A stretch of 64,000 nt of DNA from Carposina sasakii (taxonomy: Eukaryota > Arthropoda > Insecta > Lepidoptera > Carposinidae), in NCBI GenBank assembly GCA_014607495.2, contig CP053159.1, positions 10,671,501-10,735,500 of the forward strand. Direction: 5' to 3'. A program made the translations under genes and the position numbers. Positions 1 through 12,011 of this stretch are shown one piece after another; position 1 is the stretch's first letter; each line of letters begins with the position of its first letter. The notes under the pieces were generated by a model, which ran no database searches, was not told the origin of the DNA, and saw nothing but the letters and a program-made list of their open reading frames with translations.

Positions 1-401
1 ATAAAAACTAAAGCGTAAATAAAAAACTGGTGCTATCAACATAGATATATTACACTATTTACGTACCTACTTAAGATTATTAGTCTGTACAAACACCTAT
101 ACCTGGTCAAAGATACTTTCGACAAATATTGACGAATAATATAATATGCTAGCAAAATATAGAAGAAATATTAACGAAATAATCTTCAAAATTGTAAACA
201 AATCACATAAATGTGCCGTGAATATTCTAATAAAACTTCATCTCATAGATAAATAAAATCTTGTACTTATATTTTACTAGCATCTTTGCCCGGATTAACA
301 AAAATCTATAAATTTTTCATACAAATGTAACTATACCTATCAACTAATTTAACACAACACACCTTGAATCTAAATCGGACACTACAACATGCAACACGAG
401 T

Positions 402-407
402 TTTATT
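402..407 (-). terminator. Candidate poly(A) signal of the desaturase
   Basis: TTTATT on the plus strand reads AATAAA on the minus strand, about 440 bases after the desaturase stop codon. This is a plausible 3'UTR end. AT-rich sequence makes such hexamers common, so the call is tentative. I see nothing else in 1-847. Confidence 0.4.
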
Positions 408-847
408 CGAGGTTCACTTTTTGGGCGAAATACTGGTGCGCACGGAAGAAGCAGCATTAAAATTTGGACATCGCGATCAAGTACTTAAGTAATAAGAATG
501 CATCACAAAATTGTTGTAAGCAGCACGAAGAAATCTGCCGTTATACACGACTAGCAACAATAACATGCTGATCTACTGCCGATGTGCTATTAACACAAAT
601 GACAACTCCTTCTTTTCATGTCAAAAAAAGGAAGACTGCAGATATGTGCTATTGAGGTGCTATTAACACATATGACAGCTTCAACATTTCAGCTCCAATA
701 TTTAATTTGGATTTTAGTCACGGTTTAATTAAATATGAATTTACACATTTGCGGCAAGTGGGCTATAGAGAGAATCTGCCGACACACGTGACGCGACGTT
801 ACAATGCTGCACCTAATCCAAACGCACCTAACTTACTCTACAGGATC

Positions 848-1065
848 TTAATCAGACTTCTTATGCACTATTTGAGCTAGTTTCTTGTCTTCTTCGGGCA
901 TATCTTTATCATCCCATCCCCAAATGGCATTCTCGTCATGGTGATGGTGTTGATGTTCAAAGTGATCAGTACCATCTTTACATGACGGATGGGAACCGTC
1001 GCCCGTTCTTGCCGCGCGTTTGTTTATTATTTCAGTGGAGACTGTTTTCAGATCATAAGCCAAAC
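848..1065 (-). CDS. Desaturase coding exon 7 (C-terminus)
   Basis: Residues 303-374 and TAA. It is hydrophilic, with GLAYDLKTVS, a His-rich stretch (HFEHQHHHH), WGWDDKDMP and a lysine-rich end (HKKSD). This is the typical divergent cytosolic tail of insect desaturases, here unusually rich in histidine. Confidence 0.93.
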
Positions 1066-4000
1066 CTGTAATGAAAAGTTTTATTCGATATATTATAAGT
1101 TAACGACTTGAATGTAACCTAAGTATATCCTTCTCATTGCTACAAGTAAGCAAAATTTAAAAAAGATTGGTTGGTTAAATAAACCGTTGTAAATGAAGAG
1201 GTAGCAAACAAAACAAACAAACTTACTTTCGCATATACTCGTATTGTACAATCTACTCGTATAGTAATATATAATATTATAAAGCTGACGAGTTTGTTTA
1301 TTTGTTTGTTTGGTTGAACGCGCTAATCTCAGGAACTACTAGTCCGATTTGAAAAATTCTCTTAGTGTCAATTAGCCCCTTTATCGAGGAAAGCTTTAAG
1401 CTAGGGACCCGCCTTTACACGGATGCAATGCCCCGTCACGCGGACGAAGTCGTGGGCGGCTGCTAGTATGAATTGATAAGTTGGGATGTAGGTTTACTCA
1501 CCATATTTAGCAGCCCAGTCGATGAAGGCCGTGGAGAAGTTGGTTCCGTAATGTCCGAGCTCAGCCGCCTTGTAGTCCCAGGGAAACACGTGGTGATAGT
1601 TGTGCCACCCCTCTCCCATTGCGAAGATGGCAACCGTCTTGTTATCGGTGGCGCCTATGCTTCTGTAATACCAATATACTTTTTGTACAACCTGTGATGT
1701 TGCATGTATCAGTTCCGTCATTTAAAAAGAGAAGCTATGCCTGTGCATGTTAGGTATAGAAAATAAGTAAGGGCATACGGTTAAGTGATTTTTAGTTTAA
1801 GTTCCTGTATGTTCTATCACTTTGCCTTAATAAAAATTCGCGAAGCGTGTAAGTGGGTTTGACTGTTAGGTACCTTGGGTGGGACCCAAAATCAACCTCA
1901 CCTACCCGTGGTGCACTCTGCAATTCAACGGACGAGGCTATGACGTTGATAGCTTATAATACCTATTTACAATGGATTCTTTACCGGTCGCTAGATTCTT
2001 GGATTTGTGTCCGAAAAGCGGCGGTATGACCCCTAACCACGTGTGACATAAGCTAACTGGTGAAAAGTAATTTACATACTTCTGCCCAACCTCTTTGGGG
2101 GATAATGGGTGTGATTATATGTTTGTATGTATGTAAAACGCGCCATTTGTCAAAGTGAAACGTTAAGGTCGATTCCGGTAGTTACACTTAACTTAAACAT
2201 AAAAATTTAGGTAAAAAGCTATGTTCGTCGCGCGAGCGCAAGAATACAAAAGTACACGCTAAACAGTAATAATGCCTGTAGTTAACCAGTAAAGTGTAGG
2301 TACTTTGCTGGTTAACTATGGGCGGTCTACGCCCTTTTAATCTGATATTAGACGTAATAAACATTTTACAGAGCAATCAACTTACGCGTCAAATCTTTTT
2401 ATTTAGTGAAACATCTAATGTTGTTTATGGAAAAAATAATCACAATCACAAGAACATAACGAAAAAATAAAGTGCAATGTGATGGTTTTGGTACTCGTCG
2501 TTGGAATAGTAAACAGCATTCATCAACGTCTTCAACAGAACGTACATCATCATTAATTTATTAGTGTTGCAGATGGTTATGATTAATTTTATTATGATCT
2601 ATCTAGGTATACATATAATAAAAAATGTAAAGGATCGCTGTCTGTACATGGAGGATATATGAGAAAAAATATTATAGGAGACCTTTATCAACGCAATAGG
2701 ACCCAAAACGATGATTTTTGGAATTTTTGTCTGTTTGTCTGTGCGTTTGTGCACGCTAATCTCGGCAACGGCTGAACATTTTATCCCGGGAAAATGTTTT
2801 TATCCCGGATAATTTCGACATTTTGTTTTTGACGTGAAACGTCTTTAAAATCGCGCCGACACATACGGGTACCAGGTTTAAAAACTGGACCGTAACGAAA
2901 AGGTCTATATCATCGTACCTTAATAATTAAAAAACTATTGGTCTTAGAAACAAAAATGTGGTGTAAATATTTCACTTATATAGTCAGCTCGCTGTTATGA
3001 CATTGAGTTCGTGTCGGGGTCAAGCGGGGCGGCGGGGGAGGGATACTGCGATAACTGTGCGAAACCGGCGCTCACGCTTGTTTCTATTCAGTGTAACTCG
3101 TGACTCCGACTTTATAGCGTGGTGATTCTTTCGTGTGTTTGTCAAGTTTATTTGAACCGATTGATTTATACAAAAATAAGTGTAATTTGGACAGTATTTA
3201 TATCTATACTAATATTATAAAGCTGAAGAGTTTGTTTGTTTGTTTGTTTGAACGCGCTAATCTCAGGAACTACTGGTCTGATTTGAAAAATTCTTTCAGT
3301 GTTAGATAGCCCATTTACCAAGGAAGGCTACAGTCTATACAACAACCTGCCCGGCTTCGCACGGGTACAACGCCCCCTCACACGGACGAAGTCGTGGGCG
3401 GCTGCTATTTAAAATAACCAGAAAGTGACAATAAATATATAAACATTTGCTATGTATTTTATGTTTCTATTACGTACCTGTTCTTTTTTTATTAAAATAC
3501 TTAAAACAGCGTCCATCTTGTTTTCATTTCAATCTTTTACTTTAAAAGCGATTCGCTAACATAGACGTTTCACGTTAAAACCAACGGCCGTGTGCCCCGA
3601 CACAGCCCCACCCGCTTTTTTTCTGTAGTCCACGCGGACGGAGTCGCGGGCGTCCACTAGTAGTACCTAAATTCCTAGCGACTCCTACTGCAGAAAAAAC
3701 AAAACGTCGAAATTATACGGGATAAAAAATCCCTGGGAAAAGTTGTAGCCAATGTGTTATTCTTATATGTAAGCTATATTATTGTGAAGTTTCATCAAAA
3801 TCCATTCAGTAGTTTTTGCGTGAAAGAGCAACAAACATCCTTACATACGTACATACATCCTCACAAACTCGCGCTTATAATATTAGTAGGATTACACTTA
3901 CTTGTCATAGGGACGGGTTCCCCAGACATGAGCTGCAGAGTTGACAAGCCAAGTGAAGTGGAGTGTGAGAGTGTAGCGGAGGATGGATGCGGCGTACCAC

Positions 4001-7000
4001 GCCGACCAGGGGTCTTCGCCCCAGCACAGGTATGGTAGCAGAGCCGGCAGAATGAATGTCAGGAACGGCATCAGTATCAGGTATGTTCTGAAAATAATAA
4101 TACATAAATATTTACTTACTAAGATCTCTAAGGTCTTGTGTCGTAGGAACTAAGCAATGGTAGATAAGTATAGAAACATCCTTGACTCGGAAACGGAAAA
4201 TAAAGGGAATATTACGGATACCGTTTTTATTGTATATCCTCTTTACCTAAATTTTTACTTAAACATAGCACTTCCTGCCTAACATAGAATTAATCTACTA
4301 AAATTATAGTAAATTATAATTGTAATATCTACTAAAATTTCAGTCGGAAGCCGTGGGTTCAATAGCAGTCTATACCACTGAATTTATCATGTACGGATCT
4401 TTTTAAAGTTGTCACTTAGCCGAGGAGGGTTGGCGTCAACCACACAGCCGGCTGTAAAACAAATGCCAAATCTCTGGCAATGTGAGTTTAAAAAGAAACA
4501 TGATCTACTGAAATAAGTAGGTACGAATATTTCTACGTGCTCTAAAGTAAAATACCTATAATATAGAGGCACAGTCAGTCATAAAGTTTGGACTTCTGCT
4601 TTCCGAACTGCGCTCTAATAAAGCATACACGAGTAGTACGAAATTATCATAGGTTATTCTTAACTGTTGGGAATTATCTATTATTATTATGCTTTATTGT
4701 ACACAGTAAAGTTTACACAAATAAAGTTTATGACAAAGAAAGTGTACAAAGGCGTGCTTATCTCTAAGAGATTTTTTCCAGTAAACCAATTGTGGAAGAG
4801 AAATAAACATAAGAGGTATGTGTGAATAGCACACAAACAGACCAATAAACTAAATAATTATATAAATCTATCCTTTTTTGCGACTATTTAAATACAGGTG
4901 CACTTCGGACTTTGGTTAGATGTAAAGATTAATTATAGGCAAATATTTTTTATATAATTAAGTAACAAGTAAGATAAGTATGGTTGTAGACGGAAACACA
5001 GTAAAAGCCTTAAAAGGGCAAAGCTCCCAAATCGTCCCATTTGTATTAATTTAAGAGGATTTATTGGATTATGCAGAGCGTGGAGATAAAGGCCGACTAC
5101 ACTTACTTTTTCTGAAACATTACAATCGGGTCTCTCTCTAAGTCCGACATGTCGATAGTGGCGCCCTTCTCGAAGACATCCTTATGCTTCCTCACCATTA
5201 ACCAGCCCATGTGTGAGAAGAAGAAGCCTCTTTTCGCATTGTGCGGGTCCGCATCGGTCTCCGTGAATTTATGGTGTACCCTAAAACACATGAGATCATA
5301 CATCTTCATACATAAATCTTCTGTTCGTGTGTTTGTAACTGAACTCCTTCTAAACGGCTGGACCGATATTAATGAAATTTTTCGTGTATTTAAATGGCTT
5401 AGAGAATGGTTCAGATTCATTATTCGGTCAACTGCAACAAGTTTTTCATCAGTCCACGCGGATTTAGTCGCAGACGTCCACTAGTACATGTAGACATGGC
5501 TGTGTTTCCAAGCAGTGGACTGCAATAGGCTGATGATTATGATGATGTACGAGTATGTACATTTGTTTGTATGAATATTATTTGGCATACTCTTATAGAG
5601 CCTAAACTGAGACCTAAACAGCTTGTCGCATGAGCTTGACAGGCATCATTGCACATTGACAGTGGGTCAAAATGTTTACGCAGTCGGGTTTTTATTCTTT
5701 AAGTAAATTTTAATGACGTTACTAATGTTCATTTACCTGTGATCTCGGACCCACTCGTAGATGTGGTTCTGAAAGGTGACAGTCTGCATAAAGGCGAGGT
5801 ACAAACGCAGCGACCAGTGCGCTTTGTACGCGCGGTGCGCCCACAGTCTGTGCGCGCCGGCTGTCACACCCATCGCTGATAGAAACGAGAACAGCAAAAC
5901 TGAAATGTAAAAAATATTGGTTTTTTATTGGGCGTTTTTACACTTGACGACACAACCACAACACGACCACGTTCTTTATCGTACACAAAACACTACAGTA
6001 AATACAGAGAAATTTACAAAAACAAATGCATACAAATCACTTCTGCCATAGAAAATACACTGATAAACACATTAGGTTTTAAAGAAATTTCTATGTTGTT
6101 TACACATACATAGCACACACGGCGGCCCGACATGGGGCAACCAGAACTGCAGGATCATAAAGGAGATCGCATAGGCACGTGTCAGCCTAGCATAGCGGAG
6201 ACAGATCACTGACAAGTTGCTGGCTTATTGCCTGACATAATGCGCGAGATACTTAGTCTACTCTTACGACATGCACGGAGATGCAGCTGACGTAGGTATG
6301 CTAGTAAAGGCCCGCATCAGATACGTCTTACAGATAAGTTTTGTTTGGTGGCATCAATTTGTTTGAAGGTTGTTTGTAGCGTCAGTATTCTTGCTGTGTA
6401 CCCAGTGTAGCCAAAACCCACATGCAATCTACCAAATTGGTATCATAATATTCGTTACTAGGTTAGCTGTTTCCCTCGAATGTCGCACTTATGGACTTGT
6501 ATAGAAGCAGAAGCATAGATACACATGGAAAACAATTTTTTCGTGGCTAATAGTGCGGCGCTCCTTTCTGGATCTCCCGCTAATTGCTATTAATGAACTT
6601 TGGATCTTCGTATATAGAGCTAAGCATAGTAGGTACGCTAATAAAACAAAAATATCAATTTAGCAGCCATCTAACACACAAAATTAACAAGCAAAAATAG
6701 TCTGAGGAAAAATCTCCACGCGATTTTCTTTGCTGCTCTTCTTATGCAAGGGTAACAGATCTAGCGGATTTTTTGTCTATTGTCCTTAATGTATAGTATT
6801 GTTTTGTAGACCTACCATGTTATGAGCAAATAAATAATTTTTCGTTATAAAAAATCGTAAAATATGTAGACCATTTTTTTCATAGTTTATTTTCATTTTA
6901 CCCGGAGATCACACTTAAAGGCTTATAAAAATTACTCCCTTAATCATGATACGTAATGACGTGCTTAACAAATACGGCTAGAAAGCTAAGCTTTTTATAT

Positions 7001-10000
7001 TAGTGTAAATAGTATGGATTTTTATTCTTATTCCTTATTGTACATTCATGCATGAAAATTATTATAATGGATATTAATACATAGGAGAAATGTACAACGG
7101 CGAGTTTATTTTATTTGACGAAGTAAAAAAGCTCACGTCCACAACGAGCTCGCAACATCAGCTGACTTTTGAAAGCTAGCTCGCCGGATATTTTTGAAAC
7201 ATAAACTATATTTTTGAGCATATTAAAATTTAACAATAAAAAAGATGAATATTCATTGTTAGTTTAGTAGAATATGTATATTTTTTATTTATAAGCAACA
7301 GATAGGCATAGAGCTATCGTAGTTTCACTCTAAATGTTCGTAAGTACGTTAAATTAAGCTTGTATGTATTACGCTCATTAGCGTAGCATCTGTTATATCC
7401 GGTTTTGGCGTGCCTATTAGATTTTTAATATCATAGTACTCTAATAATCATCCTTAATAGTTATGCAAGTATGCATGTCTACGAAGGTGACCTCCCCGTC
7501 TGGAAGTAAATACGCACGCAATCTAGCATCAAGCAACGTGTATTAGTAGGAGAGCTCGGAGTTGTTTTCTATAGATATATAGGTATATACTATTCTATAG
7601 GTATAGTTTCTATAGGTATATAGTAAAATACTACGCATTCTTCTCATTATCATGAACATTTTTCTTGATGGAAGCATACCTGCGCAGTGTCTTGTTTTCA
7701 GATATTATGGTACAAAGTTGAGTAATTTTGTACCTTAATACAACATAAGTTTTTGTACAAATGCACGTAGACGTATGTGACAAACATTTATCCCGTAAAA
7801 AAATCCTATCAAAAAACCAACGCAAACCAAATATTTCACGCGATCAATTCAATAAAAAGCCTAAAAAAATCGTTTTCCAGCATTTTTTCCCATCGACTTA
7901 CTTTATTTGATGTATAGAGTAAGCAAACCTCGTAAACGGTGGCAGCGAGTAAACATCCTGTATGGGCATTTTCACAACTCACGAGATTAGATCCAGACGT
8001 GAGCAGTATTAGCAAAATAATTCCGAGTTAATATTAACGAAAAAGCAACTTTCTCCCATATGAATCAAAAAGCGAGCTCATAGTAGACCCTAAACAGTTT
8101 CACTATCCCACCAGGCTCCATCATCAGAGCCTTATTATAATTAAACTGCACTGATGCAAAAAGTATTTGTACTTGTAATGATAGCACAAAAGCACGTAAA
8201 CTAGATAGTTTGAAATTCTTGCGAATTAATGCTGCAAGCTCCCAAATATTGCTCTGAGTCAATCTGTAATGTTCGATCTCTAGTTGATTTAACCCTGAAA
8301 ACAGCACTTTCATACGAATGAATCGTGTCGGAAAACGCAACAGTATATACTAATTATTATGAAATATATCGAATTATTATTATTATACCTAACTTCCTAA
8401 AATAATAATAATAAAAAAGGTATTACGGCTAGATAAAGGATCGTTAATTTTCGGCGTCGGTATATTATAAACTAGTGGACGCCCGCGACTCCGTCCGCGT
8501 GGACTACAGAAAAAACAAAATGTCGAAATTAGCCGGGATAAAAACATTTTCCCGGGATAAAAAGTAGCCTATTATGTTAACTATTTTATTACTATAAGCC
8601 TATTATGTTACTGAGATTAGCGTGCACAAACGCACAGAAAAACAGACAAACCGACAAACAGACTTGTCCGAAAATCACACTGCGGTCACCAACCCGCCCT
8701 GCCCAGTATGGTGAATATGGGCAAAAATCCTTGGAGAGGCCTACATCCAGCAGTGGACTCCAATAAGCTTATGTGTTTATGTGTTCTGCTAATGCGATGT
8801 AGGTATCCGAAATTGAAAATGATTAGGCATAATATAACTATCAATTATGTTATTTAAAACCTACATATAGAATACCTTCCAATTTAACTTTTCGTAGTAC
8901 ATGTATAGGTTAGACACAACATTTTTCCTAAAACTTTCCCTCCATGCCAATAAAACAAGCAATTTATTTATAGGTGAAATTGCTGTCAATTGTTGAACGG
9001 TTAAAAGACCTTTTGTCTTAGGTTTAAAATAGGCAATAGTCTTTTGACATAGGTTTATAGCTCTGTTCTAAAGCCTAAATTAGTCATATACATACATCAA
9101 TTAGCAGTACCTAGATATTCCCGAAGTAACATAGGATAAAGTTCTATGGAATTAAGTTCGCCATTGCATTACATTTTAGTATGCTCGTAGATAGTAGTGA
9201 AATCGTAGATAAAGTAAGTACTAAATGGAGATCTGTACCTATAGTCTCTGCCTATGGGAAATAGGCGTGAGGTTATGTACATAGGGTGTAAAAAGACAAC
9301 GATGTTTTTTTAATACCTACCTCGTATTCTTTGTAAGGTTACGATCATTTTCTTCTATGGAACCAACCCTGGGAACGACAATGTATATCGAAAATGTAAC
9401 GACTTACGAGTAGTATATCGTTATACAGGTTGATCCGGTTGCTTAAACCATATAATTACCTAATAAAATTATTTTTAGTTTTACCTATATATAGTTAGCT
9501 TATATAAGTTGGTGAAATTACAAATACGAGTATAAAAGAAAATTATTTCAAATTAAATACAATCGTCATATAATATTCCCTTTTTTTTCATACATGTGGT
9601 TTAAAAACTATGGCTACTCTAACAAACGACATTAAATTACTTACTTAAATCAATTTAAAAACCAATTAAAATATCAAAGCTAGAACCTAATTGTTATACC
9701 ATATACAACAATTTAATCAACGTACCTATGCAATAAAATTACACGATCATATTGTCGGAGTTATTTCCAAGAAATAAATTAAATTAAAATTGGCATTTAA
9801 AAATGTTTCATTTATATTTAAATTCATTTATGTTTATGAAGAAAACGTATGAATAACAATGTTGTATTGCATTATAACATAGGTACATATTGAAAGATAT
9901 TAAATTACACCTATAGGTAGACTAAGAGGATTCTATGTTCTTTTTACATAGTTAATAGGTATAGTTTATAAATTATGGGTATGTTATTAGATAGGTTAGG

Positions 10001-11208
10001 TAAGCCTAGGAGTGATCGGAATTAGATATAAAAATAGGCAACCCAATGTATTTTTGTATACAGTTGTTAAATGCTCCAAATAAATAAATGGTCGTGTGTG
10101 TTACTCAATCAGTAGAGAAGCAAGAAAATTCTTGCTTACACTAGGCACAATAGCTCCAAGGCGCACCATAGTTAAGCACATTCAAATTGTGTGTTTACTT
10201 ACAGAATATGACGGTATATAATCTGACTTGTCCGGTGAAGATGAGGTAGAGGCCGTAGACAGCTCCAGCATGCATGTAAACAAATGCCAATACGTTTCTC
10301 CAAACTATTTGCCATCTGAAAAAAAAAAAACATTCATATTATTATTGTAGTAGGTACGATTTCTAGTAGGTAACCTTAGGGATCTTAGTGTGGGACTAGG
10401 TTGGTGTGTTGTAACGTCTCAGATTATTTTCTTTCTTCTCTCTTTCTTTTCTGGGAACTCCCAGGCAGACATACAGTTATTTTTTATTTTCGGAGTAGGT
10501 ACCTAACAAAAAGTTTTCCTTAGATACGATTAAGTTTTTTTTTCATGAACAAGAGGATAGTCAACTGAAATTCTTGGATGTCATTTAGGAGCGGAACAAA
10601 TAGGTTAATACTATTTATGTACTGCCGATAAGCTATTCCGTATTTGGTAGGAGTTAAATATTTAATGAAACAAATGGACGCTGTTATCTACTAATGTGTT
10701 TGAGGTGAGTTTAAATCTGTAATGTAGATCAGTGACGTAGTAGGACCTATTTCTGTACCTAGGTAAGTAGATCACTAAGTATTATTTCAACAGATTAATA
10801 TGAAAACATATACACGGCTGCCCTTCCGATATGGAGCTGCCAGAACGAAGGTTCATAAAGGAGACAATAGCCACGCCTAGAATATCGAAGATAGATGGAA
10901 ATGACCAGTGACAGTTGGTGACCACAGTGTGATTTTCAGACTATATTTTTAGTACGGGAGGTGGACAGCAGCACCTTTAATCGCCTCGTACGATACCCAC
11001 GGGCAGGCAGGGGTGGTACAAACTCTACTCTGCCGGCGCGGCGGCACCACGCGGCGATCACGTTAAGATGCAGATAATGTAAATCTCTATTAACTTACTC
11101 GTAATCTCTTCGTTTCCCCACCGAGTAAGGAATAACGGCAGGTCCCTTTTCATTTTCCATCTTGTTCATCGGCATGGTGCCTGCTAGAAGAAAACCCGAA
11201 CTTTCCAT
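848..11208 (-). CDS. Acyl-CoA desaturase, GATD (delta-9) lineage, 7 coding exons
   Basis: Membrane-bound fatty acyl-CoA desaturase of the endoplasmic reticulum. The family uses a di-iron centre, O2 and cytochrome b5 electrons to put a double bond into acyl-CoA. CDS = complement of join 848-1065, 1502-1662, 3902-4087, 5107-5280, 5737-5899, 10203-10315, 11099-11208; 1125 nt, 374 residues plus stop, phases consistent throughout and every junction GT/AG. Visible motifs: histidine boxes HRLWAH (91-96), HRVHH (128-132) and HNYHH (269-273), the extra NSAAH (236-240), hydrophobic stretches around 38-85 and 188-235, and the signature GATD at 252-255 just after YDKSI. In lepidopteran desaturases this four-residue motif defines subfamilies, and GATD is the delta-9 clade reported to act on C14-C26 chains. 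Odd points: box 3 is preceded by W rather than the usual F, and the C-terminus has a His cluster (337-345). No frameshift or stop is seen, so it is probably functional. Substrate range is inferred from the signature only. Confidence 0.95.
1257..1467 (+). mobile_element. Helitron-like non-autonomous repeat in desaturase intron
   Basis: Contains 'aatattataaagctgacgag', 'gaacgcgctaatctcaggaac' and the tail 'cacgcggacgaagtcgtggg...CTAG'. The same termini recur at 3203-3407 and, inverted, at 21148-21444. A 5' TC, a hairpin and a 3' CTAG between A and T fit Helitrons of the Lep1 type. Confidence 0.65.
1502..1662 (-). CDS. Desaturase coding exon 6 (GATD signature, His box 3)
   Basis: Residues 249-302. 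Splicing restores YDKSI-GATD, followed by GEGWHNYHHVFPWDYKAAEL. An open frame runs a little upstream of the acceptor (to 1721), but the TTACAG acceptor at 1663 gives the family-conserved junction. Confidence 0.95.
2640..2910 (+). repeat. Fragment of a Helitron-like dispersed repeat
   Basis: The segment 'tgtctgtgcgtttgtgcacg...gctaatctcggcaacggctg' and 'cccgggataaaa'-type blocks match, inverted, the repeat at 8473-8665. It lies in the desaturase intron between exons 6 and 5. No coding potential. Confidence 0.45.
3203..3407 (+). mobile_element. Helitron-like non-autonomous repeat
   Basis: Starts TCTATACTAATATTATAAAG, contains (gttt)n and 'gaacgcgctaatctcaggaa', and ends 'cacggacgaagtcgtgggcg...CTAT'. 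The last base of the CTAG end is altered. Same family as 1257-1467 and 21148-21444. Confidence 0.7.
3512..3661 (+). mobile_element. 3' end of a second Helitron-like family
   Basis: Ends 'ccacgcggacggagtcgcgg...ccactag', the CTAG-type terminus. Together with 2640-2910 it may be one copy interrupted by the 3203-3407 insertion. Confidence 0.45.
3680..3893 (-). mobile_element. Helitron-like copy, inverted, truncated 3' end
   Basis: On the minus strand it begins TCCTACTAATATTATAAGCG, has 'ttgttgctctttcacgcaaa' and 'ggataaaaa', and runs to a partly deleted tail. It abuts desaturase exon 5 within 10 bases, so it lies against the splice donor. Confidence 0.6.
3902..4087 (-). CDS. Desaturase coding exon 5
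   Basis: Residues 187-248. It encodes the second pair of membrane segments and LVNSAAHVWGTRPYD, the conserved extra histidine region. Acceptor TTTCAG, donor GTAAGT. Confidence 0.95.
4115..4200 (-). repeat. SINE tail fragment
   Basis: The sequence 'aaggtcttgtgtcgtaggaa...catccttgactcgga' matches the body of the longer minus-strand SINE at 17395-17580. It lacks the tRNA-like head here. Confidence 0.45.
4410..4505 (+). repeat. Dispersed repeat fragment
   Basis: The segment containing 'atgccaaatctctggcaatg' and 'aaaaagaaacatg' recurs at 55640-55795, where it is followed by a strong hairpin. Function unknown. The rest of intron 4088-5106 shows nothing recognisable. Confidence 0.4.
5107..5280 (-). 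CDS. Desaturase coding exon 4 (His box 2)
   Basis: Residues 129-186. It opens with RVHHKFTETDADPHNA, so box 2 is completed across the splice junction, followed by RGFFFSHMGWL, typical of the family. Acceptor TTTTAG, donor GTAAGT. Confidence 0.95.
5310..5485 (+). mobile_element. Helitron-like 3' fragment in desaturase intron
   Basis: It carries 'gaactccttctaaacggctg' and 'tcggtcaactgcaac' and ends 'gtccacgcggatttagtcgc...ccactag'. Other copies lie at 12012-12660. Confidence 0.5.
5737..5899 (-). CDS. Desaturase coding exon 3 (His box 1)
   Basis: Residues 75-128. GVTAGAHRLWAH contains the first iron-binding histidine box. The exon ends at the first His of box 2 (EWVRDH). Acceptor TTTCAG, donor GTAAAT. 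Confidence 0.95.
6108..6295 (+). repeat. Dispersed ~190-bp repeat ('acacggctgtg' family)
   Basis: Has the blocks 'cacggcggcccgacatgggg', 'ctgcaggatcataaaggaga', 'tcactgacaagttgctggct' and 'gagatgcagctgacgta'. Copies lie at 10805-10930, 15610-15710, 28845-29042 and, inverted, 38225-38370. Non-coding; class unknown. Confidence 0.55.
6300..8470. other. Desaturase intron, no recognisable feature
   Basis: AT-rich intronic sequence of the 4.3-kb intron between exons 3 and 2. I see no exon, RNA gene or clear repeat in it. Confidence 0.5.
8473..8665 (-). mobile_element. Helitron-like repeat, inverted
   Basis: The plus strand starts 'ctagtggacgcccgcgactc' and shows repeated 'ccgggataaaaa' and 'gagattagcgtgcacaaacg'. 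It is the reverse complement of the 2640-2910/3512-3661 family. Confidence 0.55.
8680..8780 (+). repeat. RTE-tail SINE fragment
   Basis: 'gtcaccaacccgccctgccc' and 'ccagcagtggactccaataa' are the 3' part of the family seen in full at 62300-62560. Confidence 0.5.
8790..10195. other. Desaturase intron, no recognisable feature
   Basis: AT-rich intronic sequence with many 'taggtac/gtaccta' motifs. No repeat, exon or RNA gene recognised. Confidence 0.45.
10203..10315 (-). CDS. Desaturase coding exon 2
   Basis: Residues 37-74. It carries WQIVWRNV and the first membrane segment (LAFVYMHAGAVYGLYLIF). Acceptor TTCAG, donor GTAAGT, phases 2 to 1. Confidence 0.92.
10805..10930 (+). repeat. Copy of the 'acacggctgtg' dispersed repeat
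   Basis: Blocks 'acacggctgcccttccgata' and 'ggttcataaaggagacaata' match 6108-6295. Intronic, between desaturase exons 2 and 1. Confidence 0.5.
10922..11058 (-). repeat. RTE-tail SINE copy, inverted, next to desaturase exon 1
   Basis: 'tcgcctcgtacgatacccac' and 'ctactctgccggcgcggcgg' match the 5' half of the 62300-62560 family on the other strand. It sits about 40 bases inside the intron from the exon 1 donor. Confidence 0.55.
11099..11208 (-). CDS. Desaturase coding exon 1 (start codon)
   Basis: Holds the ATG at 11208-11206 and residues 1-36 plus two bases of codon 37. It begins MESSGFLLAG, has several further Met codons, and ends ...GKRRDY. The donor is GTAAGT. The exon continues 5' as untranslated sequence to an acceptor (ccag) at about 11227, so at least one upstream non-coding exon must exist. 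Confidence 0.9.
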
Positions 11209-11226
11209 ATTATTTGGAGCTTCTCT

Positions 11227-12010
11227 CTGGAACAAGAACACCACAAATTGTAACTTACTGCAATCGGAAGTAGGTACATTGTATCACAAATACAATATTT
11301 TTTTACAAATAATATAAATAAATAAACAAATAAAAAGTAGGCGTAATAATTGATGTTTGATTTGACATAGATTTGACTCTAAAGCTATAGTTATTCTTCT
11401 CTATGCTCTAAAGTTTGTCGATGGATTTTAAAAAAGGATACATATTTCGAAGTTTAATGATGAGTTGTGTGAGGCCAAAAAAATATAGTAATCTTTCAGT
11501 ATACATATAGGTACAGTAATCTGATAGTATACAGTTTCATAGCATAAGCCATATTGTTTAGGTCTATGTTTTAGAATTTTTAAACATAAATGTATGAACT
11601 CGTCACATTACAATTAGAAACTGAAAACATTATAAAATAATTTGTAAGAAAATACCGAGGAATTGAGGTAGAGCGGAACGAAATTTCTACATTCTGCTTG
11701 ACCTTAATGTAGTTACAACTGCTTATTTTTACCTACAATTCGAAGTTTCGAGTAACTGGATATTGTTTTTTAGATATAGAAACGTATTTGCAGTCTGCCT
11801 AATTAGTCACACACATATATACTCATATATATGTTTTTATTAAAACCGAACTCTAGAGACCTAATCTGATATTTTAATCACTACTATCCGTGTGTGTTAG
11901 CAACAAACAAATAAATTGACGAATTGTGTGAGTTTCGCCTAATACCTTAGGATCAATATGATATTTTCAAAAATCTAGATATTTTAGATTAGTTTAGATT
12001 ATGAAATTTA
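11227..12010. other. Upstream desaturase intron, no recognisable feature
   Basis: AT-rich sequence immediately 5' of the acceptor of the start-codon exon. It should be intron of the same gene. Nothing further recognised. Confidence 0.4.
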
Positions 12011-12011
12011 C

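Noticed and set aside
3754..4038. 94-codon plus-strand open frame
   Set aside because: Antisense to desaturase exon 5 and over a repeat.
5149..5484. 111-codon plus-strand open frame
   Set aside because: It is antisense to desaturase exon 4 and runs into a Helitron-like repeat; it has no domain.
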